Below are positions 1 through 8,179 of a DNA stretch of 64,000 nucleotides, piece by piece. A program made the position numbers and the translations under genes. A model generated the notes under the pieces. That model made no database searches. It was not told the origin of the DNA and saw only the letters and a list, made by a program, of their open reading frames with translations. The DNA comes from Bacilli bacterium. GTDB lineage: Bacteria; Bacillota; Bacilli; RF39; UBA660. Position 1 is the first letter of the stretch; every line of letters begins with the position of its first letter. Where the stretch lies: NCBI GenBank assembly GCA_017525855.1, contig JAFXSE010000099.1, positions 1 to 64,000 of the forward strand. The letters are read 5' to 3'.

Positions 1-819
1 ATCTTTAACAGAATTAAGTTTATATATTGGATAAGAATATTCCGCATATAGTATAGCCGCTTTTTGACATACAGCATCTTCTAATAATTCATAAAGTAAA
101 TTGTAAGCGTCATGCTTCTCAATATTCTCTTCTATTAAAAAATCAATAAATAGGATCTCATAAAAAATAGATTCAACTTCATCTAAAGAAGTTTCAATAT
201 TAGAATAATTAGTCATTGAAACTGAAGCAAAATAATGACCAGCTTCATGTGCTAAATCACTTGCTTTAGATATATCATTTTTATCTTTGATTATTACATA
301 TGAATTAAGTGGAGTATCACTACTATAAATACAAGAATCATATAAATCAGAAAATTCAATATGTTTAGGATTATTTATAAACATACTTTTATAAACATTA
401 TAATGATTCATACCTAATTTTTTTCTAATCATATCACCAACTAGTTCTACACATTCATTATTTGAAAGATTGATAACATTATAAATATTTAAATCTTTTT
501 TTCTAGGAAGATTTAATCTGTATATTTTTTCACAAATAATATTTCTTACTAACTTATGTTCACTACTATATTTATCATTTGTAATATAATCCTTCATTTC
601 ATTAATCAATTCAATATTACTATAGGCCTCTTCATCTTGATATAAGTAAGATTGTTTATCTTTTCTAAAATTATAGAGTATTGTATCACATACATCTATA
701 TACTTTTTAATACTTTCAACTTCACTAGAACTAATATTAGAGTATTCACTAGCTAAATAGTGCTCTAATTTCTTTTTCTTAGATTTTATTGCTTCTAAAT
801 CAAAACCATATTTAATCAT
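1..819 (-). CDS. M3-like zinc metallopeptidase, 3' end outside window
   Basis: The gene reads leftwards off the window edge; 273 codons of its N-terminal part are present. The start at 819 follows a GGGGGATT ribosome site. A zinc-peptidase motif HEAGH lies at residues 191-195, and about 20 residues later comes an acidic EVESIFYE stretch (214-221), the spacing and style seen after HExGH in M3 oligopeptidases, where a Glu supplies the third zinc ligand. No signal peptide is visible, so it is probably cytosolic. The motif falls earlier than in full-length PepF (about 600 residues), which suggests a short M3-like family. The peptidase call is fairly firm; substrate and family are not. Confidence 0.6.
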   Translation of the reverse strand, partial: MIKYGFDLEAIKSKKKKLEHYLASEYSNISSSEVESIKKYIDVCDTILYNFRKDKQSYLYQDEEAYSNIELINEMKDYITNDKYSSEHKLVRNIICEKIYRLNLPRKKDLNIYNVINLSNNECVELVGDMIRKKLGMNHYNVYKSMFINNPKHIEFSDLYDSCIYSSDTPLNSYVIIKDKNDISKASDLAHEAGHYFASVSMTNYSNIETSLDEVESIFYEILFIDFLIEENIEKHDAYNLLYELLEDAVCQKAAILYAEYSYPIYKLNSVKD

Positions 820-866
820 AATGAATCCCCCTACATATTAGTATATCATATTATATTATTGATAAC

Positions 867-887
867 TAACTAATTTAGTTATATAAT
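867..887 (+). promoter_or_regulatory. Inverted repeat abutting a -10 box (candidate operator)
   Basis: A perfect 7-bp inverted repeat with a one-base centre (TAACTAA-T-TTAGTTA, 867-881) runs directly into TATAAT at 882-887, upstream of the gene at 903. A repressor bound here would cover the promoter. The repeat is AT-rich and could be chance. Confidence 0.3.
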
Positions 888-902
888 ATAGTAGGTGGAA
901 GT

Positions 903-1901
903 ATGAAAAAAAAGATATTAAAAATTATTATTATTGTTTTTATAGTTTTATTTAGTTCGTTTTTATTCTTATTGTATGGACCATATAAAGGATTTAGAGA
1001 GTTCTTAATAACATCAGCTATGACTACAAAGTCGCATCAATATATTGCGAAAATATTTTATAGTGATGAAACTATAGCAAAGGTAATGGCTAAACATAAA
1101 GTAATTGAACCAAAAGAAAATACAAATACAGATTTGATTACAGTAGAAGAAAACGTGGAATTTGAAGACGAATATGATGAACAAATTTTAATAAAAGACA
1201 AAGAACATGAATTATACAAAGTAATTGAAGTATCTGGAAAAACATATCAAGGATATTTGGTTGCTATATATGATCCATCACGTGTGAAAATAGCAACAAC
1301 CCGTTATTTAGGAAAAAGAGGAGAGGCTATCACAACTGTTGCTAAAAACAATAATGCCATAATTGCTATGAATGCAGGAGGTTTTTATGATCCTGATTGG
1401 AATAGCAATGGAGCTCTTCCTCATGGAATGGTTATAAAAGACGGTGTTGTAGTAAGCCGTTATGACAGAGCCAATGTTGGAGGTGGCCTTGTAGGATTTG
1501 ATAGAAATAACAAACTTATTCTTGGACGATATTCAGAACAAGAAGCTCTAAACATGGGAATTAGAGATGCTGTTGAATTTGGACCATTCTTAATTGTTAA
1601 TGGTGTAAGTTCTTTTGTTAAAGGTAATGGTGGCTGGGGTATTGCCCCTCGTACTGCAATAGGTCAAAGAAAAGACGGAATAGTTTTATTTTTAGTTATT
1701 AATGGAAGAATACCATCAAGTTTAGGAGCAGATATGATTGACTTAGTTGAAATTATGGAAAACTATAAAGCCATAAATGCTGCTAATATGGATGGAGGAA
1801 GTTCAACCGAATTAGTAATTAATAATCAAATAATCAATAAACCAGTTGCTGGTGGAGATCATGGATTAAGAGATATGCCAACATTTTGGATAGTACAATA
1901 A
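903..1901 (+). CDS. NAGPA-type phosphodiester glycosidase domain protein, membrane-anchored
   Basis: A 332-residue protein with an N-terminal signal anchor (about residues 5-25) followed by an extracellular domain of the phosphodiester glycosidase (NAGPA, formerly DUF2233) family. Family hallmarks are visible: MNAGGFYD near 156, a Gly-rich NVGGGLVGF stretch, GIAPRTAIG near 247 and NMDGGSST near 296. Members hydrolyse or rearrange phosphodiester-linked sugars and are often annotated as exopolysaccharide biosynthesis proteins. A cell-envelope glycan role is likely; the substrate is unknown. AGGTGGAAGT precedes the ATG, and a terminator follows the gene, so it is probably monocistronic. Confidence 0.8.
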   Translation: MKKKILKIIIIVFIVLFSSFLFLLYGPYKGFREFLITSAMTTKSHQYIAKIFYSDETIAKVMAKHKVIEPKENTNTDLITVEENVEFEDEYDEQILIKDKEHELYKVIEVSGKTYQGYLVAIYDPSRVKIATTRYLGKRGEAITTVAKNNNAIIAMNAGGFYDPDWNSNGALPHGMVIKDGVVVSRYDRANVGGGLVGFDRNNKLILGRYSEQEALNMGIRDAVEFGPFLIVNGVSSFVKGNGGWGIAPRTAIGQRKDGIVLFLVINGRIPSSLGADMIDLVEIMENYKAINAANMDGGSSTELVINNQIINKPVAGGDHGLRDMPTFWIVQ

Positions 1902-1911
1902 GTATATTTTA

Positions 1912-1940
1912 AGCATCAGTTTTGACTGTTGCTTTTTTTG
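1912..1940 (+). terminator. Rho-independent terminator
   Basis: Imperfect 8-bp stem AGCATCAG/CTGTTGCT with one mismatch, followed by a T tract, just after the NAGPA-type gene. Confidence 0.65.
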
Positions 1941-2004
1941 TTAAATAGTGATATTATATAAGACATTTAAATTGGACCAAATAAAAAGAAAAGAGATGAA
2001 GCAA

Positions 2005-3006
2005 ATGACTAATATAGATGATATTATTAAAAGAATAGAAAAAGCTGAAACCAGTGATGACTCTATAATATTTTACACTTCCAATAATGATAATTGTAGA
2101 ATTATTAAAATATTAATGGATCCTTTTGATACTCTTTTAGGTATGAGTACAAAGCCAAGTGATTATAATCCATATAACAAAAATATGATGAAAGTTTTTG
2201 AAAATATTGGAACTTCTACTATTGATTTTAAGGAAACAGTAGAATATCACCAAAATATGAAAAGAAATTTCATTTCTACGAGTGAAGAGTTAGACTTATA
2301 TATTCATCATTTAGAAAATATACTTGAAGTAGCTTATAAAAACTATTATAGTGATAAGACCCTTCCAAACAAACTTTATAGATCAGTTACAAAGAGTGAA
2401 CTTGATTATTTAAATAAGAACAGAACAATAGAAAGCCTTTGGTCTACAACCAAAACATTAGATACTTCTATAGATTTTACTATTGAACAAGCAGAAGCTG
2501 AGTGGAATCCCAAAGAACATTTTATTATTGAATTATCTTTAAAAGGAAGAGTTCCATTTGTTGATGTAGATAATGATGCATTTAAAGTATTTGAACCTAA
2601 TGAAATAATACTCATTCCACCATTTAATGTCTCTAAACCACAACTTATTAAAAAAGGAGGTATGGACTTTCTAGGCTTTTACAGTCGAAACACTATTCCA
2701 TTATATAAAGCAAATTTTAAATCAAATGAATTGAGTATCCACAATACTCCTTTTGAAGAAATTGGTAATTTATATCAAAATATAAGAAGTGATATTGAAA
2801 TATATGGACCACTTATTGAAGATTTACTTAATTATAAAATTGACAAAAAGCTCTTAAATCAAGAGGGATATCGTCTATGGGCTAAGAACTTAGTTTTACT
2901 TTTAAATAAATTAAAAGACTATTTAAATTATTGTTCTTACAAAGGTTTAAAACCAGAAAAACTTATTAATGAAGAAGAAGCAAAAAAGTTTTACAAAAAA
3001 AAATAG
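2005..3006 (+). CDS. Putative ADP-ribosyltransferase-like protein
   Basis: A 333-residue protein with no signal peptide or membrane segment. I chose the ATG at 2005 because the upstream GTG at 1948 sits in a likely -10 element. The middle of the protein has the ordered pattern of R-S-E type ADP-ribosyltransferases: an Arg in LYRSV (R126), an S-T-T strand (147-149), and a Glu-containing strand FEPNEIILIP (E197, E200) resembling the catalytic Glu strand followed by the usual proline-rich turn. The classical ExE spacing is not exact (ExxE here), so activity is uncertain. The N-terminal 110 residues and C-terminal 100 residues look helical and are unrecognised. No obvious antitoxin or secretion partner lies beside it. 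The function is an inference from three motifs only. Confidence 0.45.
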   Translation: MTNIDDIIKRIEKAETSDDSIIFYTSNNDNCRIIKILMDPFDTLLGMSTKPSDYNPYNKNMMKVFENIGTSTIDFKETVEYHQNMKRNFISTSEELDLYIHHLENILEVAYKNYYSDKTLPNKLYRSVTKSELDYLNKNRTIESLWSTTKTLDTSIDFTIEQAEAEWNPKEHFIIELSLKGRVPFVDVDNDAFKVFEPNEIILIPPFNVSKPQLIKKGGMDFLGFYSRNTIPLYKANFKSNELSIHNTPFEEIGNLYQNIRSDIEIYGPLIEDLLNYKIDKKLLNQEGYRLWAKNLVLLLNKLKDYLNYCSYKGLKPEKLINEEEAKKFYKKK

Positions 3007-3028
3007 ATAGATAAGTTACCTATCTTTT
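3005..3028 (+). terminator. Terminator after the ART-like gene
   Basis: A 6-bp stem AGATAG/CTATCT with a 9-base loop, followed by TTTT; it overlaps the stop codon. Confidence 0.5.
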
Positions 3029-3073
3029 GCTTTTAATAAAAGAACTAAAAGTATTAATAACTATAAATTTTTG

Positions 3074-3102
3074 TTGTGAAAAAAACAGTTTTACTGTATA
3101 AT
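3074..3102 (+). promoter_or_regulatory. SigA-type promoter of trigger factor
   Basis: TTGTGA (3074-3079), a 17-base spacer and TATAAT (3097-3102). This placement excludes the longer reading frame beginning at 3076, since that would start inside the promoter. Confidence 0.7.
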
Positions 3103-3123
3103 AAGTCTTGTTGGAGGGAAAGT

Positions 3124-4410
3124 ATGGCAAATACAAAAGAAAATAAGAAAAAAGAAACAAAAGATAACATACATGAAATAAGTATAAAAATAGAAGGAAA
3201 AGAGTGGACTGATGCTCTTGATGAAGCATTCAAAAAAGAACAAAAAAAAGTTAATGTAGATGGTTTTAGAAAAGGTAAAGTACCTAGAAATATTTATGAA
3301 AAGAAATTTGGTAAAGAATCATTATTTATACCAGCAGCAGAAGAAGTATTACAAACTGCATATGAAAAAATGATGACAGAAAGTAATTTAGTTCCAGTTG
3401 TTCAACCATCTGTAGACATTAAAGATATAACTGATAAATATGTAGAATTTACTTTTAAAGTTATTACAAAACCAGTTGTTAATGTAAAAAAATATAAAGG
3501 GTTAAATATTAAACCAGAAAAAATCAAAGTAACAAAAGAAGAAATAGATCATCAAATAGGGCATTTATTAGAAGATTATACAGAATTAGTAATAAAAGAT
3601 GGAAAAGTAGAAAATGGAAATGTTGCAGTTATTGACTTCGAAGGATTTAAAGATGGAGTCGCTTTTGATGGTGGAAAAGGAGAAAACTATTCATTAGAAA
3701 TAGGAAGTAATACTTTTATTCCAGGATTTGAAGAACAATTAATTGGAATGAAATCTGGAGAAGAAAAAGATATTCACGTAGTTTTCCCAGAAGATTATGG
3801 TGTTGAAGATTTAAAAGCAAAACCAGTAGTTTTCAAAGTAAAAGTTAATGAAATAAAAGAAAAAGTATCTCGTGAATTAGATAAAGAATTCTTTGAAGAT
3901 TTAGCAATTGAAGGTGTAGATTCAAAAGAAAAATTAGAAAAACATATTGAAGAAGAAATAAAAGCAAGTAAAGAAGCAGAAAATGAAAATAAGTACGTTG
4001 ATACTATATTAGAAGAAGTTGCTAAAAATGTAGAAGTAGATATTCCACAAGAAATGGTTGATGAAGAAACTGACAGATTAATGAAACGTTTTGAACAACA
4101 AATGGCTATGCAAGGATTAAGCCTAGATGTTTACTATCAGTTTACTAAATCTAGTGAAAAAGAACTAAGAGAACAAATGGATAAAGAAGCATATAAGAAC
4201 GTTCTTTATAGACTTATGTTAGAAGAGATTATGAATATCGAAAAAGTAGAAGTATCAGAAGAAGAAGCAAATAAGGAAGCAGAAAAGATTGCTAAAGAAT
4301 ACAAAATGGAAAAAGATGAATTCTTAAAACAATTTGGTGGTATTGAAATGATTCAATATGACTTAGAAATGCGTAAAGTAATTGAAAAATTAAAAGAATT
4401 AAATAAATAA
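3124..4410 (+). CDS. tig: Trigger factor, ribosome-associated chaperone/prolyl isomerase
   Basis: A 428-residue protein of normal length for the family. It binds the ribosome near the exit tunnel and shields nascent chains. The N-terminal domain carries the ribosome-docking signature GFRKGKVP (residues 47-54). The middle is an FKBP-type domain beginning around GNVAVIDFEG, with FIPGFEEQLIGM and an EDYG segment. The remainder is the long helical C-terminal chaperone arm. The ATG at 3124 follows GGAGGGAAAGT and the promoter at 3074, so the upstream in-frame codons are not translated. It is flanked by terminators and so is likely a single-gene unit. The usual neighbour clpX is not in the window. 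Confidence 0.97.
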   Translation: MANTKENKKKETKDNIHEISIKIEGKEWTDALDEAFKKEQKKVNVDGFRKGKVPRNIYEKKFGKESLFIPAAEEVLQTAYEKMMTESNLVPVVQPSVDIKDITDKYVEFTFKVITKPVVNVKKYKGLNIKPEKIKVTKEEIDHQIGHLLEDYTELVIKDGKVENGNVAVIDFEGFKDGVAFDGGKGENYSLEIGSNTFIPGFEEQLIGMKSGEEKDIHVVFPEDYGVEDLKAKPVVFKVKVNEIKEKVSRELDKEFFEDLAIEGVDSKEKLEKHIEEEIKASKEAENENKYVDTILEEVAKNVEVDIPQEMVDEETDRLMKRFEQQMAMQGLSLDVYYQFTKSSEKELREQMDKEAYKNVLYRLMLEEIMNIEKVEVSEEEANKEAEKIAKEYKMEKDEFLKQFGGIEMIQYDLEMRKVIEKLKELNK

Positions 4411-4411
4411 T

Positions 4412-4440
4412 AACGGAGTAAAAACACTTCGTTTTTTCTT
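4412..4440 (+). terminator. Terminator of tig
   Basis: An 8-bp stem AACGGAGT/ACTTCGTT (one G-T pair) with a 6-base loop and a T-rich tail. Confidence 0.8.
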
Positions 4441-4490
4441 TTAAAAATTTATACAATATGATATATTTATAATACATAGGAAGTGGAAGT

Positions 4491-5108
4491 ATGAAGAAAA
4501 GAATAATAATTGGAATCATTATCTTAATAGTAGGAGTAGTAGGAATAATTAGTGGTATTAAAATAGCAAATAAAGAAAAAGAATGTAACCAAAGCGCTTT
4601 AAAGTTTAAAAAAGAATATGAGAGTTACAATAATGAAGAAATAAAATATCAAAATAAAAAGTATAAATTAAGTAAATTAACTATTTCAGATAATAATCCA
4701 ATGAAAAGCCTTAACGAAAAAGAAATAATTAATAAATTGACAAATACAACAGGAGTAATAATGTTTACATCTCCGATAGATTATATATCAAGAGAGATGA
4801 TAAAAGTTTTATTAGAGATAGCTCCAAGTTTTGATTGTGATACAATTTATTACTATGATATAGATGAATTAAATAATGAAGAATTAGTAAATGAAATAAA
4901 GAAAAAGTTAGATGTAGAAAATCTAGTAAATGGTACAATTATTTTTGTAAAAGAAGGAAAAGTATCACAATTACAAGTAGGTATAACAAAAGAATATAAA
5001 TATGGTAAAAAAATATCAGAAACACAAAAAAAAGAATTGTCAAGAACACTAAAAAATGGTTTTAACTCAATTAGTGGCGGTATGTGTGAAAGAGAAAAGC
5101 AATGCTAA
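4491..5108 (+). CDS. Membrane-anchored thioredoxin-fold-like protein lacking CxxC
   Basis: A 205-residue protein with one N-terminal membrane segment (about residues 4-25) and an extracytoplasmic domain. The pattern of a strand ending in MFTSP, a helix, a YYYDID strand, and NGTIIFVKEGKV (a strand pair with a Gly-Thr turn) resembles a thioredoxin-like fold. Where CxxC would be expected there is SPIDYIS, so it would not be a disulfide oxidoreductase. GGAAGTGGAAGT precedes the start. It is bounded by terminators on both sides. The fold assignment is an inference; the function is unknown. Confidence 0.5.
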   Translation: MKKRIIIGIIILIVGVVGIISGIKIANKEKECNQSALKFKKEYESYNNEEIKYQNKKYKLSKLTISDNNPMKSLNEKEIINKLTNTTGVIMFTSPIDYISREMIKVLLEIAPSFDCDTIYYYDIDELNNEELVNEIKKKLDVENLVNGTIIFVKEGKVSQLQVGITKEYKYGKKISETQKKELSRTLKNGFNSISGGMCEREKQC

Positions 5109-5115
5109 AAACAAC

Positions 5116-5145
5116 AAGTAGTAAATTAAAATTACTACTTTTTTC
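5116..5145 (+). terminator. Rho-independent terminator
   Basis: A perfect 9-bp stem AAGTAGTAA/TTACTACTT, a 7-base loop and TTTTTT. Confidence 0.85.
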
Positions 5146-5197
5146 TTTCATGTTTATATGATATACTACTAAAGAATATTTATCTAGGAGTGATATT

Positions 5198-6046
5198 ATG
5201 TTAGATATTTTATTGGATACACTAGTTGATGGTTTAAAGCTAATTCCTTTTTTATTTTTAGCTTTTTTAATTATTGAACTGATTGAACATAAACTAAGTA
5301 ATAAAAGTAAAGATATAGTTACCAAGACAGGCAAATTTGGACCGCTTTTTGGAGGAATTTTAGGAGCAATACCACAGTGTGGCTTTTCAGTAATGGCCAC
5401 TAATTTATACGCAACTAGAATTATTACTCTTGGAACTCTAATATCTATTTATTTATCTACAAGTGATGAGATGTTACCAATACTTTTAAGTCACAAAACA
5501 GAAGCAAGTCTAATCCTTAAAATAATTCTAATAAAAGTAATAATAGGTATATTATATGGATTTATAATAGATTTAATACTTAGAAAGAAAACTAATCATC
5601 AAAATCAAAAAATTAGTTATAACATTTGTGACGAAGAGCATTGTGATTGTGGACATGGTATCATCAAATCAACAATAAAACATACACTCACAACATTAGT
5701 ATTTATTATGGCAACAACACTTATTCTAAATACACTAATGGATATATTTGGAGAAGAGTTTTTATCAAAGATATTCTTAAAAAATAGTATTTTTGCATCT
5801 TTAGTTACATGTCTTATTGGTTTAATACCTAATTGTGGCAGTAGTGTTATTATCACAGAATTGTATTTAAATAATGCTATTTCTTTTGCATCACTAATCG
5901 GAGGATTATTAACAGGAAGTGGAATTGGATTATTAGTTTTATTTAGAGTTAATAAACCAGTAAAAGAAAATATTAAAATATTAGGTTTAGTATATTTGTT
6001 AGGTGTAATAACTGCTATATTAATAGAACTATTTTATTTGATATAA
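5198..6046 (+). CDS. ArsP_2-family putative heavy-metal/manganese exporter
   Basis: A 282-residue polytopic membrane protein of about eight to ten helices. It contains two related halves, each with a Pro-x-Cys-Gly motif: AIPQCGFSV near residue 55 and LIPNCGSSV near 211. These are characteristic of the ArsP_2 family (putative 10-TM heavy-metal exporters, some annotated as manganese transporters). A STSDEMLP segment follows the first motif. The loop between the halves is rich in Cys and His (CDEEHCDCGHG, near 145-155), a plausible cytosolic metal-binding site. TAGGAGTGATATT gives the ribosome site. No metal riboswitch is visible in the 90-base upstream gap. The transported ion is not determined by the sequence. 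Confidence 0.75.
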   Translation: MLDILLDTLVDGLKLIPFLFLAFLIIELIEHKLSNKSKDIVTKTGKFGPLFGGILGAIPQCGFSVMATNLYATRIITLGTLISIYLSTSDEMLPILLSHKTEASLILKIILIKVIIGILYGFIIDLILRKKTNHQNQKISYNICDEEHCDCGHGIIKSTIKHTLTTLVFIMATTLILNTLMDIFGEEFLSKIFLKNSIFASLVTCLIGLIPNCGSSVIITELYLNNAISFASLIGGLLTGSGIGLLVLFRVNKPVKENIKILGLVYLLGVITAILIELFYLI

Positions 6047-6068
6047 TTTGTAGAAATTTGTCTTACGA

Positions 6069-6095
6069 AGAAAGTAAATATTACTTTCTTTTTTT
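6069..6095 (+). terminator. Rho-independent terminator
   Basis: A perfect 9-bp stem AGAAAGTAA/TTACTTTCT, a 3-base loop and a T tract. Confidence 0.85.
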
Positions 6096-6097
6096 GC

Positions 6098-6103
6098 TAT
6101 AAT
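6098..6103 (+). promoter_or_regulatory. -10 box only 6 nt from the start codon
   Basis: TATAAT with an upstream TGC lies 6 bases before the ATG at 6110. Transcription would then begin at or next to the start codon. No ribosome site is visible. Confidence 0.5.
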
Positions 6104-6109
6104 TTCTAT

Positions 6110-7294
6110 ATGAAAAGGAAAATAATTAGTTTAATAGTATTAGTTTTTATACTAAGCTTATTAGTAGTTAAAAATTATATCAACCTATACAAAGAAGATG
6201 TAGTAGAAGCATTTGAAGATGATATCACATCTATAGGAATTCACAAAGAAGAGGTGAATAAACAAGAATTAAGTATAATAAATGAAATGCCTTTAGATGA
6301 TATCCAAGGATCACAAAAAGACCCATACACATTCAAAATTAAAAATAATTTTGATTATGAAGTAAGATATAACATTTACCTTATAGAAGATAAAGAAATA
6401 GAACAACTAGACAATTGTATAAATAATTTAATAGACTATAATTATATAAAATATTCCGTAAATGAGAAAATAGATAATGTTTTAAATGCATCATTAAATA
6501 ATAATATAATATACACAAAAATACTAAAACCATATGAAGAAGAAGAACTTAATATAAGAATCTGGATAGATAAAACAAAATCTATAAATATGGATACAAC
6601 AAACAAACATATTCATTTCAAAATAATAAGTAATATTATAGAAAATAATATAAAACTAATAGATCATTTAAAGAATAAATCAAGTAAAAAAACAAAATAT
6701 TATATAGATACTGATGAAGCAAAAGAAATGTATAAAATTAGTAATGACTATAGATATATTGGAAACATACCAAATAATTACATATATTTTAATTGTAAAA
6801 ATGATACTTTAAGTAGTTGTGAAATATGGAGAATAGTTAGTATAGAGAAAACTTTGTTAAATACATTAAACAAAGAATACAGAATTAAATTAGTAAGTGA
6901 AAATTTACAAGATAAAACAAGTTATGAAAATATAAAATATGAAATAAATAATACTCATATAGAAGAAGTGATTTTAAAAAGAGACACACTATTTAAACAA
7001 ACGAATTTTGGGCTATTAACAATAGATGATTATAGAAAAAGTTATGCAAACGGGGTAAACGAAAGATGCTATACTAATATCTTAAAATGTAATAAGAATA
7101 GCTACTTAACACTAGGAGAAAAAGAATGGTTAAATATTGATGAAGATTACTATACATATATTTCTACTAATGGAAATGTAGTAAAGACTAATAATACTAC
7201 AAATAATCAGTTTAGACCAATTGTATATTTAAAGAAAAATATTATCTTATTAGGAGGGAATGGGTCTAAAGAAATGCCATATTTTATTTATTGA
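6110..7294 (+). CDS. Membrane-anchored surface protein, unknown family
   Basis: A 394-residue protein with an N-terminal signal anchor (about residues 4-22) and a large extracytoplasmic part rich in Asn, Lys and Ile. The central segment reads YIGNIPNNYIYFNC, then CEIWRIVSIE, and the C-terminus ends with FRPIVYLKKNIILLGGNG and a terminal PYFIY. In my recollection such Cys-bounded N-x-Y-x-x-F-x-C/W-R-I modules, with a closing RPxVYL element, recur in surface proteins of uncultured gut Firmicutes; the function is unknown. There is no ribosome site, and a -10 box sits just before the ATG, so the mRNA may be leaderless. Start confidence is therefore lower than ORF confidence. Confidence 0.65.
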   Translation: MKRKIISLIVLVFILSLLVVKNYINLYKEDVVEAFEDDITSIGIHKEEVNKQELSIINEMPLDDIQGSQKDPYTFKIKNNFDYEVRYNIYLIEDKEIEQLDNCINNLIDYNYIKYSVNEKIDNVLNASLNNNIIYTKILKPYEEEELNIRIWIDKTKSINMDTTNKHIHFKIISNIIENNIKLIDHLKNKSSKKTKYYIDTDEAKEMYKISNDYRYIGNIPNNYIYFNCKNDTLSSCEIWRIVSIEKTLLNTLNKEYRIKLVSENLQDKTSYENIKYEINNTHIEEVILKRDTLFKQTNFGLLTIDDYRKSYANGVNERCYTNILKCNKNSYLTLGEKEWLNIDEDYYTYISTNGNVVKTNNTTNNQFRPIVYLKKNIILLGGNGSKEMPYFIY

Positions 7295-7297
7295 TTA

Positions 7298-7326
7298 TTG
7301 ACTTACGTACATCTGTATGATATATT
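7298..7326 (+). promoter_or_regulatory. SigA-type promoter of recX
   Basis: TTGACT (7298-7303), a 17-base spacer and TATATT (7321-7326). It rules out the longer in-frame TTG start at 7298. Confidence 0.7.
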
Positions 7327-7348
7327 CAAAAAAGAAAAGAGTGAGCCA

Positions 7349-8089
7349 ATGAAGATAGAAAAATTCAAAAAATTAAAAAATGGAATGTACGAGTTACAGA
7401 TAGACAATTATGATAAAATACTAACTTATGAAGAAGTAATACTAGAATATGAACTACTACTAAACAAAGATTTAACTACTAAGAAATTAAAAGAAATAGA
7501 AGAATCAAATAGATATTATGATTGTTACTATCAAGCTCTAAGATTAATTAACAAAAAAGCATTAACAAAAAAAGAAGTGTATTTAAAGTTAAAAGATAAT
7601 GATCATGATATTGAAATTATCAATAAAGTATTAAATGAATTAGAAAAACAAGGATATATTAATGATAAAGTATATTCTAATTCATATTTAAATAACAAGA
7701 TTATAACTACAACACATGGACCTAATAGAATAAGAAAAGAATTAAAAGATAAAGGCGTAAATGCTGAAATAATTGACGATTCATTAAGTAACTATACAGA
7801 AGAAATAGAAGAAGAAAAAATAGAAAAAATAATAAGAAGACAAGTTAATTCTAATCATAATAAAAGCAATAACTACATGATAAAAAAAATAAGGAATGAA
7901 TTATTATCAGAAGGATTTAGAAGTGATTTAGTAGAAGAGATTCTTTCAAAAACTAAATTAAAAGATGACAGTAATATAAGAGTGAAAGAATATAATAAGA
8001 TTAAAACTAAATTATCTAAAAAATATACAGGAAAAGAATTAGAATATAAGATAAAGGAAAAACTAGCCCAAAAAGGATTCTATTCTTGA
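7349..8089 (+). CDS. recX: RecX, modulator of RecA
   Basis: A 246-residue, all-helical protein of the RecX family, which binds RecA filaments and limits or tunes their activity. Family features visible are the repeated three-helix units: YYQALRLINKKALTKKEV, followed by a YINDKVY segment, then HGPNRIRKELKDKGV (the GPxRIxxELxxKG motif), and further units toward the C-terminus. The length fits the longer Firmicute RecX proteins. The ATG at 7349 follows GAGTGAG and lies 22 bases after the -10 box. It has its own promoter and ends at a terminator shared with the convergent prsA-like gene. recA is not in the window. The TGA stop shows that UGA is not reassigned here. Confidence 0.88.
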   Translation: MKIEKFKKLKNGMYELQIDNYDKILTYEEVILEYELLLNKDLTTKKLKEIEESNRYYDCYYQALRLINKKALTKKEVYLKLKDNDHDIEIINKVLNELEKQGYINDKVYSNSYLNNKIITTTHGPNRIRKELKDKGVNAEIIDDSLSNYTEEIEEEKIEKIIRRQVNSNHNKSNNYMIKKIRNELLSEGFRSDLVEEILSKTKLKDDSNIRVKEYNKIKTKLSKKYTGKELEYKIKEKLAQKGFYS

Positions 8090-8148
8090 TTAAATATATT
8101 AAACATAACTTTGAACAAGAAGAAAAATATAACTAAAAATAAATAATT

Positions 8149-8178
8149 AAAAGGCCCTCAAAATATTGAGTGGCCTTT
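8149..8178. terminator. Bidirectional terminator between recX and prsA-like gene
   Basis: AAAGGCC-CTCAA / TTGAG-T-GGCCTTT makes a 12-bp stem with one bulge, with A and T runs on its two flanks, between convergent genes. Confidence 0.85.
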
Positions 8179-8179
8179 A

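Noticed and set aside
1948..2004. Longer N-terminus of the ART-like protein beginning with GTG at 1948
   Set aside because: GTGATATTATATAA is promoter-like, lies right after a terminator, and has no ribosome site.
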